Shown piece by piece: positions 34,331-45,280 of a stretch of DNA of 64,000 bases. The first letter of the stretch is position 1. Each line of letters opens with the position of its first letter. Under the pieces are notes generated by a model, which did not search any database, had not been told where the DNA came from, and saw only the letters and a program-made list of their open reading frames with translations. The stretch is from the NCBI GenBank assembly GCA_007922305.1, contig ML677365.1, positions 13,942,506-14,006,505 of the forward strand, written 5' to 3'. This DNA comes from Dermatemys mawii (lineage: Eukaryota > Chordata > Testudines > Dermatemydidae). A program made the position numbers and the translations under genes.

Positions 34331-35101
34331 ATTATTATTGATGGTATGTGGGTACAGCCCTGAATGGAACACTCACCATGATGCTCATATATAATTGTGT
34401 AATGTTCCACACCATCACTGTTCCAAGTACCTATAGTAATTCCTGTATTGGACCCAGGCAAACAGTTATAAAAAATAAAAAATTTAACAAGAGTTAACAA
34501 GGATGATCGCTGCAGGCCCAGTGCCATTGCAAAGGTTTTGGTGGGAAATGTTTTGAATGAAGGTGTTTTGCGCCTCAGCACACTTCGCTGAGGTAAATGA
34601 TTGGGGTCAGGGCCCCAGGATAACAGTAACTGTTCATTTTGATGGTTACAAAAGGGAGTTATTTTTCTTATTTGACTCCTATGCCCCCATTTGAGGAAAT
34701 TATGACATGGCAAAAAGTGAATAAGCTTTGTCTGAAATGTGTGAGCCTCCTCCCGTCCTTTTTTTTTTGCTAACTGATTGTTGTATATTATACCAGACTC
34801 ACTAAAGCAGGGTCATTTATACCTCTTGTGCAGTGAGACTCTCAGTGCCACAGGAAGGGACAGCAGGTGACATTCCTGCCACCACCCTCTTGTGATAGCT
34901 GGTAGGGATGGAGGTTAAACTGTTTATGGCTGGGATTTCACAGGGACTCTGTTGGTAGAGGCTGCTAAGAGATATGCAGCCACGCCACCTACAGCCTGTG
35001 CTGCCTACCTTTTGAGATGGACTGACTCCCAACCCTCTCCCCAGCTCCTTGTATAAGTGCAACTTCCTCCCCTGACAGATTTACGCTGCTGGGGTCCTTG
35101 C
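34331..35101 (-). other. Unassigned DNA with a 132-residue open frame
   Basis: The minus-strand frame 34315-34713 overlaps the end of the hAT element and has no similarity I recognise. It contains no signal peptide, membrane segment or metal-binding pattern, so it is not called as a gene. Confidence 0.3.
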
Positions 35102-35154
35102 ACCTAGGTTTATGCCAAGGTAAACCTGGGCTGTATCTAGCCCATTTTCTGTTA
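35102..35154. repeat. 53-bp duplicated patch, presumed source copy
   Basis: 52 of 53 bases match 34255-34307 in the same orientation, about 850 bp away. Nothing around it indicates a transposon, so it is the likelier donor. Confidence 0.85.
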
Positions 35155-35926
35155 TTAACCTGGGTACATACTGTGACACTGCACCCCATATTCTTCATAG
35201 GACCGGGAGTGGGTCTGCAGCTTGTCCCAGCAACACAGTGTGAGAGGGAGCCCAGGCTGGCGAGTCAGAATGCTCAGTGGTACCCCAGTTCCAGGTGGCA
35301 CCCTTGGGGGTGGGGGGACCCGTCACACATAACCTTGTGAGAAATAAGCTAGGATGTCCACAGGCACCCTGCAGAGGTGCTTTATCACAAATGAGTTCTG
35401 ACATTTGAGTGGACTTCCAGTTGAATTTGGAAGAAAGATTTTGATGAAAAAGGTCACATGCCTAGATACCGGCAGCAGTGCGGTGGGATGGGGTCTGGTC
35501 AGGGTTGCAAAGCTAGTACTCTAACTGCATCTAACAAGGTCTGGGAAGTGCCAGAAACAAGCACCTTGCAATTGACCTAAATATCTTCTGGAAGTTGCTA
35601 AGAAAGCCAGAGTCCACTGAAAGGAACTTAGCTCATAGCTGCTCACTGCAGAGACTAATGGGTGAGGACAACAAGTGTGAAAGTACAGGTGAGTTGCCAG
35701 TCAGAAGTCTGCCTGCAGCAAAGATGGAGGAAAAGCAGCAGTGATGAGAGATGTCAGCTAGCTAGCTTTCAGCCTGCTCAGCAAAAGGCTTCCAGTCAGA
35801 AGGGCAGCATTGCAAGGTGGGAATCTTTGATTCTCAGCCAGTAAAACCAGCTGCACAAATAGTGAAAGCCAGCAGATGTTGTGGATAAAGCCAAATCCAC
35901 AATAACCTGCCTATGAAAGTGGCTGA
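35155..35926. other. Unassigned DNA
   Basis: No recognised similarity. Confidence 0.4.
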
Positions 35927-36942
35927 GGCCCAGATTCACAAAGATACTAGGTATCAAAGTCCCAATTTTAGGCCCTACAGCAATCTACTGTGACTGTAGG
36001 AGCCTAAACTTTCCCAGCACCTAAATTTTTGCAGTAAAAGTTCTCTTGGTGTTTCTCCCTTTGGGCATAGGCAGTGCAGCCTTGCTCTAGGTGTCCAGAT
36101 GCCTGTCTCCTGCCTCAGCCCCAGAGCAATCCATGGACCAGGGGAATAGAGGCACTCCTCCGTATAACTTGCACACAATGCCTGGCCAGCAGGTGTGCCC
36201 AGAGATCGCCTGCCATATTGGGTCCCATTCAATACAGTGGTACAAACTGGCCTTTACACCCACTGAAATATACTCACATCCTTTTAGGGGACCCACCTCA
36301 CAGTAAGGCAGCTGGGTGCAATTTATCCAGCCACTCATTTCCCCTTCAGTTTCATGGGTGGTGTTACCTGTCACCCAGCCCTCTAACCATATGTGGTGGT
36401 GTCACTGGGGGTGAGGCCTGATGTTCCAGCAAGGCCATGCTAATTCTTCCCTCATTGGCTCATTTGAAGACAGAGAATATGCTAAAACCAGTCTCAGCAA
36501 GAGCACTGTTACCCCAGAAGCTGGGAGTCTTCCGTGTTCTTACATCTCTGAAGAAAGTGAGCACCTTGCCCCAGATTCCCAAGGTATTTAGGCACCTCAG
36601 AGGTAGTTGTACTGTGATCCATAAAACCCCTGCTTGGCTGCCACCTAACCCTGTAGGTGTCTAAACTCACTTGGTGCCTAAATTTTCAAGGTAAAAGCTC
36701 TCTAAGTACCTATGTTTCTGCCTGTGTTAAATACACTGCCATCTCATGCTAGGCATTCAGGTGCCTATCTCTCACCTAAGCCCGAGTGTGATCCACAAAG
36801 CAGGGAAAGATAGGCATTCCCTGGCTTATGTTGTCTATGGGATCCAATCCAGTAAGTGTGCTCTGAGCAAGCCTACTGGATCGGGTCCCATTCAAAATCT
36901 GGCCAGAGGAGGAGGAGGTGGGGCCACTTCCCTTACAACTTT

Positions 36943-36995
36943 TAGCCCAATGGTTAGAGTATTCACCTGGGAGGGGGGAGACCAGGTTCAATTCT
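36943..36995 (+). promoter_or_regulatory. tRNA-like Pol III promoter relic (A and B boxes)
   Basis: TAGCCCAATGG (36943-36953) fits the A-box pattern and GGTTCAATTCT (36985-36995) fits 9 of 11 positions of a B-box if N is allowed at one position. The 42-bp spacing is tRNA-like. GTTCAGATCCT near 37032 and GTTCAAATTCT near 37199 look like further B-box-like words. It could be a tRNA-derived SINE segment within the repeat. It is not a functional tRNA: no cloverleaf with acceptor stem was found. Confidence 0.5.
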
Positions 36996-37453
36996 TTTCT
37001 GTGCCTAATAGGGAGATGGGAGACCCCATGTTCAGATCCTTTCTCCCACATGAGTGCTCTAGTCACCAGGCTCTGAAATCATTCTCACTTGCTCTCTCTT
37101 GTGTAATGAAAGTATTAGCCAAAGTGGACCAACTTCGACAGGTGAGGCTGAGAGAGTTTACATCAGAATATCTCACAGTGCAGTAGTTAGAGACCCCTGT
37201 TCAAATTCTCTCCCCAGCAAGAAGAAGAGGGAATTAAACATGGGTCTACCACATACTAGGGAGTATCCTAGTCACTGGATGAAAGGTTTACAGGAGACAC
37301 CACCACTACCTCCTCCAGCATTTCTTGCAAGAAACTCCTTAGACTCCTAAACTGCCTGACTCCAGGAACGGCTTTCCTGATTTTGGATCACAAGCAGAGG
37401 TAGATGCCATCCTGCAGCCCAGGCTTAGGCGTCTATTCTGTGAGAGGAATGGG

Positions 37454-37563
37454 TACCGTGACCAGATGTCCTGATTTTATAGGGGACACTCCTGATTTTT
37501 GGGTCTTTTTTTTATATAGGCTCCCCCGTCCCAATTTTTCACATTTGCTGTCTGGTCACCCTA
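37454..37563. mobile_element. Short MITE, second copy, nested in the 1.86-kb element
   Basis: TACCGTGACCAGA at 37454 pairs with TCTGGTCACCCTA ending at 37563. The interior CTGATTTTATAGGGGACA and TTTATATAGGCTCC match the copy at 17135-17257. It lies within 35927-37790, so it is younger than that element. Confidence 0.8.
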
Positions 37564-37790
37564 GGGATAAAGCTTAGGACACACCCCTTTCACAGGGATT
37601 TTCCATTGGTTAGCTTAGGTGAAGATGGCTTTGTGGATCCCATTTTGAGGCACCTAACTCTCCCCATTCATTATATAGGGAGCCTAAGTGCCTAAGTCAG
37701 GCTTTGTGCATCCCATTGTTGTTCCAATGATTTTCTAGGTGCCTAAAATTTAGGTGTTGCGACGCTTATGTCCCTTTGTGGATCTGGGCC

Positions 37791-38589
37791 CCTGCACCCA
37801 TCAATTTAATTCCCTGCCTCACCACCACTTGAGTGCGGCCCTAGGGCTGGAGTAATCTTGTGGCCACACCTGAAAGCGAGAGAACTTGTTCCAGTAAGTC
37901 TGATGTTCATTTTAAGCAAATAGGAGAGAGAATTGTGGATGGTATCTAAAACCTGGCACCAATGAATGGAATGTTTCCAACTATCAAACATCTCCACAAT
38001 ACAAATTCATGCAGCTCTCTAGAGCCAGTGTAATACAGCAAGACATCCCCTATAATATATGCTTTCTCCACCACAGCAGGAGTATTGCTGTAGCTACTTA
38101 ATGCAGCTTGCAGATGCTGTCATTTACCCATTTGATATACATGAGCTGGAAACTTCCTTCACTGAGAATTTCAACAGAAAGTGAAGGATGGTTTCTCCTA
38201 GCTAAATTAGTACAATTGTCTCTACTTTTAAAGCTTTTGTAGTCTTTTCTCCTGGTAAATAAATAAACTGAACACAACAGCCCAACACAGCATGAATACG
38301 CACACAATACAAATGGTTTCATCATGTACCTCATCCTGATTTCTGTTGCAGAAAGCAGGGATGTAAGCTTAGCTCTTTGATCACTTCTCTGGCACTTAGG
38401 ATTGTTCACCAGTAGAACTTACTCAGGCAAGAAAACACATGGCTTAAAAATTTCATTCATTTCCACTTGAGCTGAGACAAACTGGTCTGGAATGATGGCT
38501 GGCTCACAGGAAAGCCCTGCCTCAACCCAGACCTCAGCAGGATAGCCTTCTGCCCTAGCCAGCCATTAACCAGAGGGTAGCTTTATTCC
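37791..38589. other. Unassigned DNA
   Basis: Nothing recognised. Confidence 0.4.
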
Positions 38590-41040
38590 TCTTGCACAGA
38601 GGTGAAGGTACTCGGGATCCCATAGTGTGGTAGCATACCCCACTGATACTCAGGTCGCACTTGATCAAAGGCCTTGTTTTGAGTCAAGGAATGCACATGC
38701 CTCACCAATCACCTGCAGCCCCTGCCTCAAACACCTCCCGAAGATCACACAGCAACTCTGTGAGCAGCCCTTGCTAGATTGCACTGGGCTGGGCCAGATG
38801 GATCGATCAGCAGTGGAGCCACCTTACCATGCTGCTTCAGGAGCGCCTGTGCTAAAATCATATAACCTGTATTCAGCAGGGTAAGAGGTCTCCAGTTTTC
38901 TAATCACAACCTGTCCCCTTCTTTGCTCACCAGGATCAACAAGCCCTCATTAAACAATCTCTCCAACTCCCTCCTACCTGGATTCAACACAGCTGTCAAC
39001 ACCCAAGGGAAAAACCACTTGCAAGGCTGGTACAACGCACGTTGCAGGCCATCTCTGCATGGGGACACCTTTTTCTGTAGAGCTTGAATTGCTTCCAAAA
39101 CCTCCTGACATGGCACAGGGGTGCACAAACCTTTTGCCTTTTCTACTATAACATTAGAGAGTACCATGGAGTTCAGCCATGCCGCCCGCACTCTCCTTTG
39201 TACAGATGTCTGCTGTACTTGCTCTTCTCCCCACGTAACTTGGCATAATAAACCTGGATCACATCCAGCATCTCCTCAGGGTCTCTGATGTGTCTCCCTT
39301 CTGCATTTCTCAGCTCTAACATGTCCCTAGCCTTCCTCCCCATTTTTGTAGGTGAAAATCTGGTGCCAATTGGTCTTCACTCTTACTCTAGCAGCAGCTG
39401 TTTTCCCTTCATTATTACTTTTAACTCTGATGCGAAAGCTCTTGATCAGACATGCCAAACGCATGGAAAAAATGCAGAAATTGGGCTTGTTTTTGTCTTA
39501 ATTGGCTTTTGAGTTGCTTGTTAGCTAGTTTTTGGCTTGTGGCTTATTGGGCTTGTTGCAGCTTATTGCTGCTTCTTCTTTTTTTTTTTTTTTGGATCTG
39601 CTCCTGGCAAGCAGGGCCAAAGGCGGGCAAGCAGGGGCAAGGAGGGGAGAGGGTTGGGTGCACAACTGGCCCACCACAGTCCCAGACTGCACAGCAGGGG
39701 GAGGATTCTTAAGAATTAGCTTGTTTGGGCCTTTTTTTGAATTGAGATTAGCTTGATTTTTGGCTTATTGTGAAAGCCGGGGTGCTTAAAAGTTGCATGA
39801 AGTTGGCAACGGTGCCTGATGTTCTCCTCCCTATCCCTGCAATTATGACTCTTACCCCTGACTTCTGAGTCAGGGTGCTCCTGCTTCTCCCCTCCCACCT
39901 CCTGAGTTCCTGACCAGGAAGAGGGCGTGGTCAAGGCCAGAGCTGTGAGGGGGCGACTGCTCTGAGACTCTTCAGCCTCTCTTGATAATACAAATGCAAC
40001 ATTTCTTTTAACTCCGCCATTCCCTTGTCTACCCATTACCTCCTACCTCAACCTTCCTGTCTCTGCTGTGCCAAAGCATTCAACTTCTGCTCTACAGCTG
40101 ATCTCTCTCCATTTTCTGAATCCTCCTGTCATTGGCAAGACACATGAAAAACAGCTTCATTTCCTCCTTCCTATTTACCCATCAGCTCATCAAGGAAGGA
40201 AATATCACAGTAACTGTCTCTGAATCCTTAAACTGAGCAAGGAAGAAGTCAAAAATTCAGTCCTCTTCCTCCTGCTCCACTCATTACTTCCAAGAGCGAT
40301 GGATTCAACTTCCAAATTCGTTTCCCAAACTGAATGATTGTATCTAAATGCAAAGTGACCTGCACCAATAAATGATCTGACACCTCCAATATAATGGTCC
40401 TAAACCCTGCACACTTCACTCCCTTCTGTGTGTACAGCCTATTAATTCTACTTTTCCTTGCCCCTCTAAAATATATATATCCACAACCCTTCCTCCCTGT
40501 GCTGAGTCCTCCAAATCCTCTTCCAAAAAAGCCATCTTTCAGTTTAGCTTTTTGCACTGACATACATAACTGTTTAACATCTAGTGCCCTGAACTGCTGA
40601 TACCCCTTCTGATCCACCTCACTGCACATACGCCCCTGCATCTGAATGCGAGAATTAGTTGCCTCCAGAAATAACAGTCTGAGAAGCGAAAAGAAAATGT
40701 GTAACATCTTCCAACAATAACTCTTTCCCTCCCCGAACTAGGGTGCCCATAAACATTAATAAGCCTGTACCTAATGCCATCCATATTCTCAAAGTCCATC
40801 ACGTCTGCTCTCCAGGCACTACCTCCCACATCGGTGGCTGAGGGATTTTGAAGGTGTAGAATAATTCACCCACATCATCTGTTTCACTTTCACCCACTGA
40901 CCATACAGACCACCCCTTTTTCCAGCTAGAATGAGCCTTTCCACAGTCTATTCAGAGTGTAAGCTGGTTTCCTGAATCATTAACATGTCCAAGGGCTGCA
41001 AGTCTTGTAACACTGTGCTTTTCTATTAGTGCTTCTCAAC
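38590..41040 (-). pseudogene. L1/Tx1-like LINE ORF2 relic (endonuclease and reverse transcriptase)
   Basis: Minus-strand blocks occur in order. MIQETS (near 40970) is the endonuclease QE motif, and RYRLINVYGHPSSGRER follows (near 40740). The endonuclease end is SRINRLY with VSDHLLV, and GKRIWKLNPSLLE (40310-40450). The reverse transcriptase start is RNAEGRHIRDPEEM (near 39310), then EAIQALQKK and LERLFNEGLLILVSKEGD (38910-39110), then ENWRPLTLLNTGYMILAQAL (near 38850). Stops and shifts are frequent. The SDH and NWRP-LLNTDYKIL patterns fit the Tx1 branch of L1-like LINEs. Confidence 0.85.
39435..39790. mobile_element. Unclassified insertion with oligo-T tract in the LINE
   Basis: Between recognisable LINE blocks lies about 350 bp unlike the LINE: repeated TTGGCTTGTGGCTTATTGGG and TTTGGCTTATT words, a 15-T run at 39579-39593 and a G-rich AGCAGGGGCAAGGAGGGG segment. 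Boundaries are estimated and no duplication was found. It may be a degraded SINE or MITE. Confidence 0.4.
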
Positions 41041-41639
41041 TGTTTATGTTACCCCATCCCCACAAGGAAACAGGGCACAAGGGGAAGACTGTACCAGTGA
41101 TATAGCTGGGGAATAAGAGGCTACCAGTGTGATTTTGCTGCTGGACATGACAGCTCTGCAATGCCCAAACCAGATGTCCCCATCAACTCCCCCAGTCCCT
41201 TCCTCCTACTATCCCTCATCTTCTCATTCTCTTTTCCATTCCCCTCATGCTGACCCACCAATACCTCCACATTTCCTGTGTCTGCTCCATCATCCACCAC
41301 GGACTCCAAAGCCTCTGTTGCTGCAACAAGATTACTACATGTCCCAGCCTCCCTGGCTGACTCCTGGATCTTCATCCCCTCTACCCAGTTGGCCAGAGGG
41401 GGAAAAATTGTCTCCCAACTCTATAGGTAAGGGAGCAGGTCCTGGAAGAAGAGGAGAGGAGAAACAGTCAGGGTCCCTGAGACCCAGAGAACGCCCTTCA
41501 CCAGTGTTAGGGACCTACAATACTCCACCACATCTCTGGCCCCTTTCAAAGTTCCTCTCTATGATAGGGGCCTGTGGGAGCTGCCCCTCATACAGAGCAG
41601 AAGATGGAGCTGCCTAGCACTGGTGAGAAAGGAAGAGCA
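41041..41639 (-). other. Region upstream of the Tx1-like LINE ORF2
   Basis: A minus-strand frame at 41121-41375 is acidic (VVDDGADTGNVEVLVGQHE) and could be the tail of ORF1 or spacer of the LINE. No RNA-binding motif is visible. The 162-residue plus-strand frame is its proline-rich shadow. Confidence 0.3.
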
Positions 41640-42085
41640 TGTCAGGAAAGGAAGAGCAGTCCTGGGGAAGAGGCCGGCAGAGCTGGGGAGCTCAGGCCTG
41701 GCATCCTCCGAGGTTGTGGCCTGATAGAAAGGCCTGAAAGGGTACTGGACTGCAGAGAAAGGCAGCAGGTCCAAAACCCCCTTGCCCATGATGACTGGCT
41801 TTTAGCCCCAGGGAACGGGGGCTAGATGATGACTGGCAGTAGCCCTAGACTGAGGCAAGGTGGGAATAGAGGGTTGGGAGCTCCTCGGAGAAGAGAGGCC
41901 CAGTGAGAGTATGGGGTATTGCCACGGAGTAGCACCCCAGATAGTGAAGAACCGGGGTCCAGGAGAGACACTGGGGTCAGTGGCAAGCAGGAGGGTGACC
42001 AGCAGAGGGCGCTCTGATGGCTGGCGAGCTAATTCCCTGGGCAACCAGCAGGAGGTGCTGCCGGATGAGTCATCGGGCCGCTACA
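41640..42085 (+). mobile_element. LTR-like fragment carrying a CTCF motif
   Basis: The purine-rich sequence with GAACGGGGGCTAGATGATGA (near 41813), GACTGAGGCAAGG and GAACCGGGGTCCAGGAGAGA matches a remembered turtle LTR/ERV internal-edge repeat. No boundaries, TATA or polyadenylation signal were seen, so the call is tentative. Confidence 0.4.
41999..42012 (+). promoter_or_regulatory. Perfect CTCF core motif
   Basis: CCAGCAGAGGGCGC fits every position of the vertebrate CTCF core CCASYAGRKGGCRS. CTCF anchors chromatin loops and insulators. Occupancy cannot be judged from sequence, but the site includes one CpG whose methylation would be expected to weaken binding. Confidence 0.6.
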
Positions 42086-42199
42086 ACTACATAGGCTATG
42101 TAACTTATGATCTTCCGAACATATTCATCCTATTTGTATGCATGTATCATTTCTGTATTCAAAGTTAGGAATATTGTTTGATTTTAAGTAGCCTTAATA

Positions 42200-42592
42200 A
42201 GGCATTTGGTCAGAAAGGAATTTTCAAGTTAAATGCCCAGTCAAGAAACACTTAACAAACAATGGAAGACTCCAATCCACATAAGAAGTCTACTTGGGAC
42301 TTTCAAGGTAGAATATGAACAATGGCTGTCACTGTAAAGTTCTGAGTCATGCATAGACATCTGACTCCAAAACTCCAGCTTGCAGATGGCTTCTGCATAG
42401 GAGAGTGGAGGGGGGTCTCCACCCAAAAGAGAAAATCTATTTAAGACTCTGGGAGCTCCCTCCATTTTGTCTTCAGCTGGATCAAGAGGGAGCCTCTCCA
42501 CCCCTAATGGATACCTGAAAGAAACTGAAACAAAGGACAGTAACCACAGGGGTGGGAGTGATTGCTGGACCCAAACTAGAAGGAGGCTAGTC
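42200..42592 (+). mobile_element. Endogenous retrovirus LTR fragment (U3/R part)
   Basis: Contains a TATA-like ATCTATTTAAGACTC near 42437, followed by CCATTTTGTCTTCAGCTGG near 42462 and GATACCTGAAAGAAACTG. It resembles a turtle LTR family. It stops at 42592 where CR1 sequence begins. No retroviral genes were found. Confidence 0.55.
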
Positions 42593-43437
42593 TGTAAAAG
42601 ACAGTAAGAAGAGGTTCTTTAAATACATTAGGAGCAAGAGAGAGACAAAGGAAAATATAGGTTCCCTACTTGGTGGGGAAAGAGAGCTAATAATGGATGG
42701 CATCAAGAAGTTTGAGGTGTTTAGTGCCTATTTTTCTTCAGTCTTCACTAAAAATGTAAATTGTGAGCAAATACTTAACAATTAATATTAATGACAAAGG
42801 AGAAGGAATGTAAACATAAGGAAAGAACAGTTTAAATTACACTTAGATACATTAGATGTGGCAGTGCCTGATGAAAGTACATAAGGAATTACCTGAAGCA
42901 ATCAAGGAATTCTTGGCTTTGAGAGCTCATGGAGGACAGCTGAAGTCCCAGTGGACTGGAAAAGGGCAAACAAAATACCTATTTTTAAAAAGGGGAACAA
43001 AGAGGACCTGGTGAATTATAGACCCAGTCAGCCTGAATTCGATATCTGGAAAGATACTAGAACAAATTATTAACCAATGAATTTGTAAACGTCTTGAGGA
43101 TAATAAGGTTTATAGATAACAGCCAAAATGGATTTGTCAAGAATAAATCATGCCAAATCAACCTAATTTCTGTCTGTGACAGAGTTACGGGCCTAGTGTA
43201 TGGGGGAAGCTGTAGACATTAAAAATCAAGATATTTCATAAGGCTTTTGAAAAAGTCTCACATGACTTTGTCATAAGCAAACCAGGGATATGTGGTATAG
43301 ATGAAATTACTATACAGTGCATGCAAAACTGGTTGAAAGACCATACTGAGAAAAAGAGTTATCAATGGTATGCTGTCAGACCGTGGTGGGTGTATCTAGT
43401 AGAGTCCTACAGAGGTCTGTCCTGGGTCCAGTACTAG
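42593..43437 (+). mobile_element. CR1 LINE internal fragment
   Basis: The plus strand reads through CR1 ORF2 blocks with stops: FFKYIRSKRETKENIGSLLG (near 42616-42675), VPVDWKRANKIPIFKKGNKE (near 42945-43005), NGFVKNKSCQINLI (near 43130) and HDFVI (near 43265). It ends near the GSVLGPVL-like block (43420). The 3' tail and the YADD-type block are missing, so it is an internal fragment, which is unusual for CR1 copies that normally keep the 3' end. Confidence 0.8.
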
Positions 43438-43440
43438 TCA

Positions 43441-44044
43441 GGACAAAGAGAGAGACCAAGCAGGTAACCAGCTCCTACTGAAATGATACATCTAAAATTA
43501 CAGAAATTGTAAGTAATAGCAAGGAATGAATTAGATTATCATTTGTTTTAGCTTGTGAATTTTCCCTATGCTAAGAGGGAAGTTTATTTCTGTTTTTGTA
43601 ACTTTGAAGTTCAGCCTAGAGGGAAATCCTCTGTGTTTTAAATCTTTTTATTACTCGGTAAAGTTATCTTCCATCCTGATTTTGCAGGTGTGATTCTTTT
43701 ACTTGTTTTTAATAAAATTCTTCTTTTAAGAATCTGATTGATTTTCAGTGCCTAAGAACAAGGGATTTGGTCTGTGTTCACTTTGTTAACCTTTTGATTG
43801 GGATATTGTTCTCCAGACTCCCCAGAAAAGTCTGGAGAATTTTTGGGGGGAATAGGAGTTCCATGTGGTCCTTTTCCTGAATCTTTGTCTAAATCACTTG
43901 GTGGTGACAGCAATACCGCCCAAGGACAAGGGAAGGAATTTGGGGAAGTTTTTAACCTAAGCTGGTGGAATATAAGCTTAGGGGGTCTTTCATGTGGGTT
44001 CCCACATCTGTACCCCAGAGTTTAGAGTGGGGAGGGAACCCTGA
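43441..44044 (+). mobile_element. Endogenous retrovirus LTR (distinct from the upstream one)
   Basis: AATAAAATTCTTC near 43713 is the polyadenylation signal. GCTGGTGGAATATAAGCTTA and TACCCCAGAGTTTAGAGTGG follow, and the segment ends GAACCCTGACA at 44044. Layout and words match a turtle LTR that differs from the one at 42200. No primer-binding site is evident downstream. Confidence 0.6.
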
Positions 44045-44715
44045 CACCTTCATTCCTTAGACATGAGTAGGTTAAAACGAAATTACTATTTTCCCAGCAC
44101 ACAACCGATTTCTCTGGTAAGTGCCATTTGACAAATGCTTCTATTGCCAGTTCCCAAAGATTAATAAAAGCCTTACAGAAATGAATTCTGACAAGTTTAG
44201 GAAAGTGAACGGATAATTTGTGAATAAAAGTCAAATAGAGAAAAGGCTCCTCAGAGAACTATTTCATCCTCAGTACTACCGTCTAAGTTAAAGCTCGCTA
44301 TTCACTATGCTAATCACCGAGATTTAAAGGTAGAAGGCTCAATTTCTGATGGGGAATAGTAATAGAGTAGATTGCAAATATTTAGGCCTCTCAAGAGACC
44401 CTTTTCTCTTGGATTCTGTTGCCCTGTAAAGGGTTGAAACTAAGTGACCTGGTCAGAGGGTTGAGCCATGAGAAAGGCAGAGTAACACATGGCCGGAGCA
44501 GCTGTCTAGAGCGGGGTGGTAGGTGAGAAACGCTGACTCCGCCACAGACAGCTGTGAGGGGGTACACCAGTGATGAGTGATTCCTCTATAGAGGGACACA
44601 AGGGTTTTTAAGGTGCTCTGTGGCTGAATGGCTTTTGTTGAGGTGGTATTTATACAAATGACCAGTGCTATCAAGGTGATGGCAATGAGGGGGAATAGGC
44701 CATTTGAGTTCTAAC
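44045..44715. other. Unassigned DNA
   Basis: Nothing recognised apart from the target-site copy at 44716-44727. Confidence 0.4.
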
Positions 44716-44727
44716 TAACTTTGTCAG

Positions 44728-45280
44728 AAGTGACAAAGAGTCCTGTGGCACCTTAAAGACTAACTAAAGTTTTAGAGCATAAGCTTTCGTGGGCTAATAC
44801 CCACTTCGTCGGATGCAAGAATTATAANNNNNNNNNNNNNNNNNNNNNNNNNNNNNNNNNNNNNNNNNNNNNNNNNNNNNNNNNNNNNNNNNNNNNNNNN
44901 NNNNNNNNNNNNNNNNNNNNNNNNNNNNNNNNNNNNNNNNNNNNNNNNNNNNNNNNNNNNNNNNNNNNNNNNNNNNNNNNNNNNNNNNNNNNNNNNNNNN
45001 NNNNNNNNNNNNNNNNNNNNNNNNNNNNNNNNNNNNNNNNNNNNNNNNNNNNNNNNNNNNNNNNNNNNNNNNNNNNNNNNNNNNNNNNNNNNNNNNNNNN
45101 NNNNNNNNNNNNNNNNNNNNNNNNNNNNNNNNNNNNNNNNNNNNNNNNNNNNNNNNNNNNNNNNNNNNNNNNNNNNNNNNNNNNNNNNNNNNNNNNNNNN
45201 NNNNNNNNNNNNNNNNNNNNNNNNNNNGACTCTTTGTCACTTCTGCAATTCCAGACTAACACGGCTACCCCTCTGATTCT
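44728..45280 (-). mobile_element. Palindromic SINE-like retroposon interrupted by assembly gap
   Basis: Left arm 44728-44827 (AAGTGACAAAGAGTCCTGTG and CACTTCGTCGGATGCA) matches 10003-10090. The visible right end 45228-45280 (GACTCTTTGTCACTTCTGCA, then CAGACTAACACGGCTACCCC) matches 10160-10211. TAACTTTGTCAG flanks both sides (44716-44727 and 45281-45292), a perfect 12-bp duplication. The missing centre should hold the hairpin loop and most of the right arm. Confidence 0.85.
44828..45227. other. Assembly gap of 400 Ns
   Basis: Exactly 400 unknown bases. Open frames reported across it are artefacts. By comparison with the intact 209-bp relative the missing stretch could be under 100 bp, so 400 may be a placeholder length. 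Confidence 0.98.

Larger units (their letters stand above)
35927..37790. mobile_element. 1.86-kb element with 17-bp terminal inverted repeats
   Basis: GGCCCAGATTCACAAAG (35927-35943) and the complement of CTTTGTGGATCTGGGCC (37774-37790) match at 16 of 17. The body holds two related direct segments. For example, GCACCTAAATTTTTGCAGTA near 36018 is echoed by GGTGCCTAAATTTTCAAGGT near 36674, and AATAGAGGCACTCC near 36145 by GATAGGCATTCC near 36810. No transposase is recognisable and no flanking duplication was found. A tRNA-like segment and a small MITE lie inside. Confidence 0.6.

Noticed and set aside
34315..34713. 132-residue minus-strand frame
   Set aside because: No similarity recognised, and it begins in or ends on hAT terminal sequence; kept only as a note.
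36943..36995. Genuine tRNA gene
   Set aside because: A- and B-box-like words are present, but no acceptor stem or full cloverleaf could be drawn.
36776..37186. Overlapping frames of 96 and 146 residues
   Set aside because: Opposite-strand frames inside a non-coding inverted-repeat element, with no domain.
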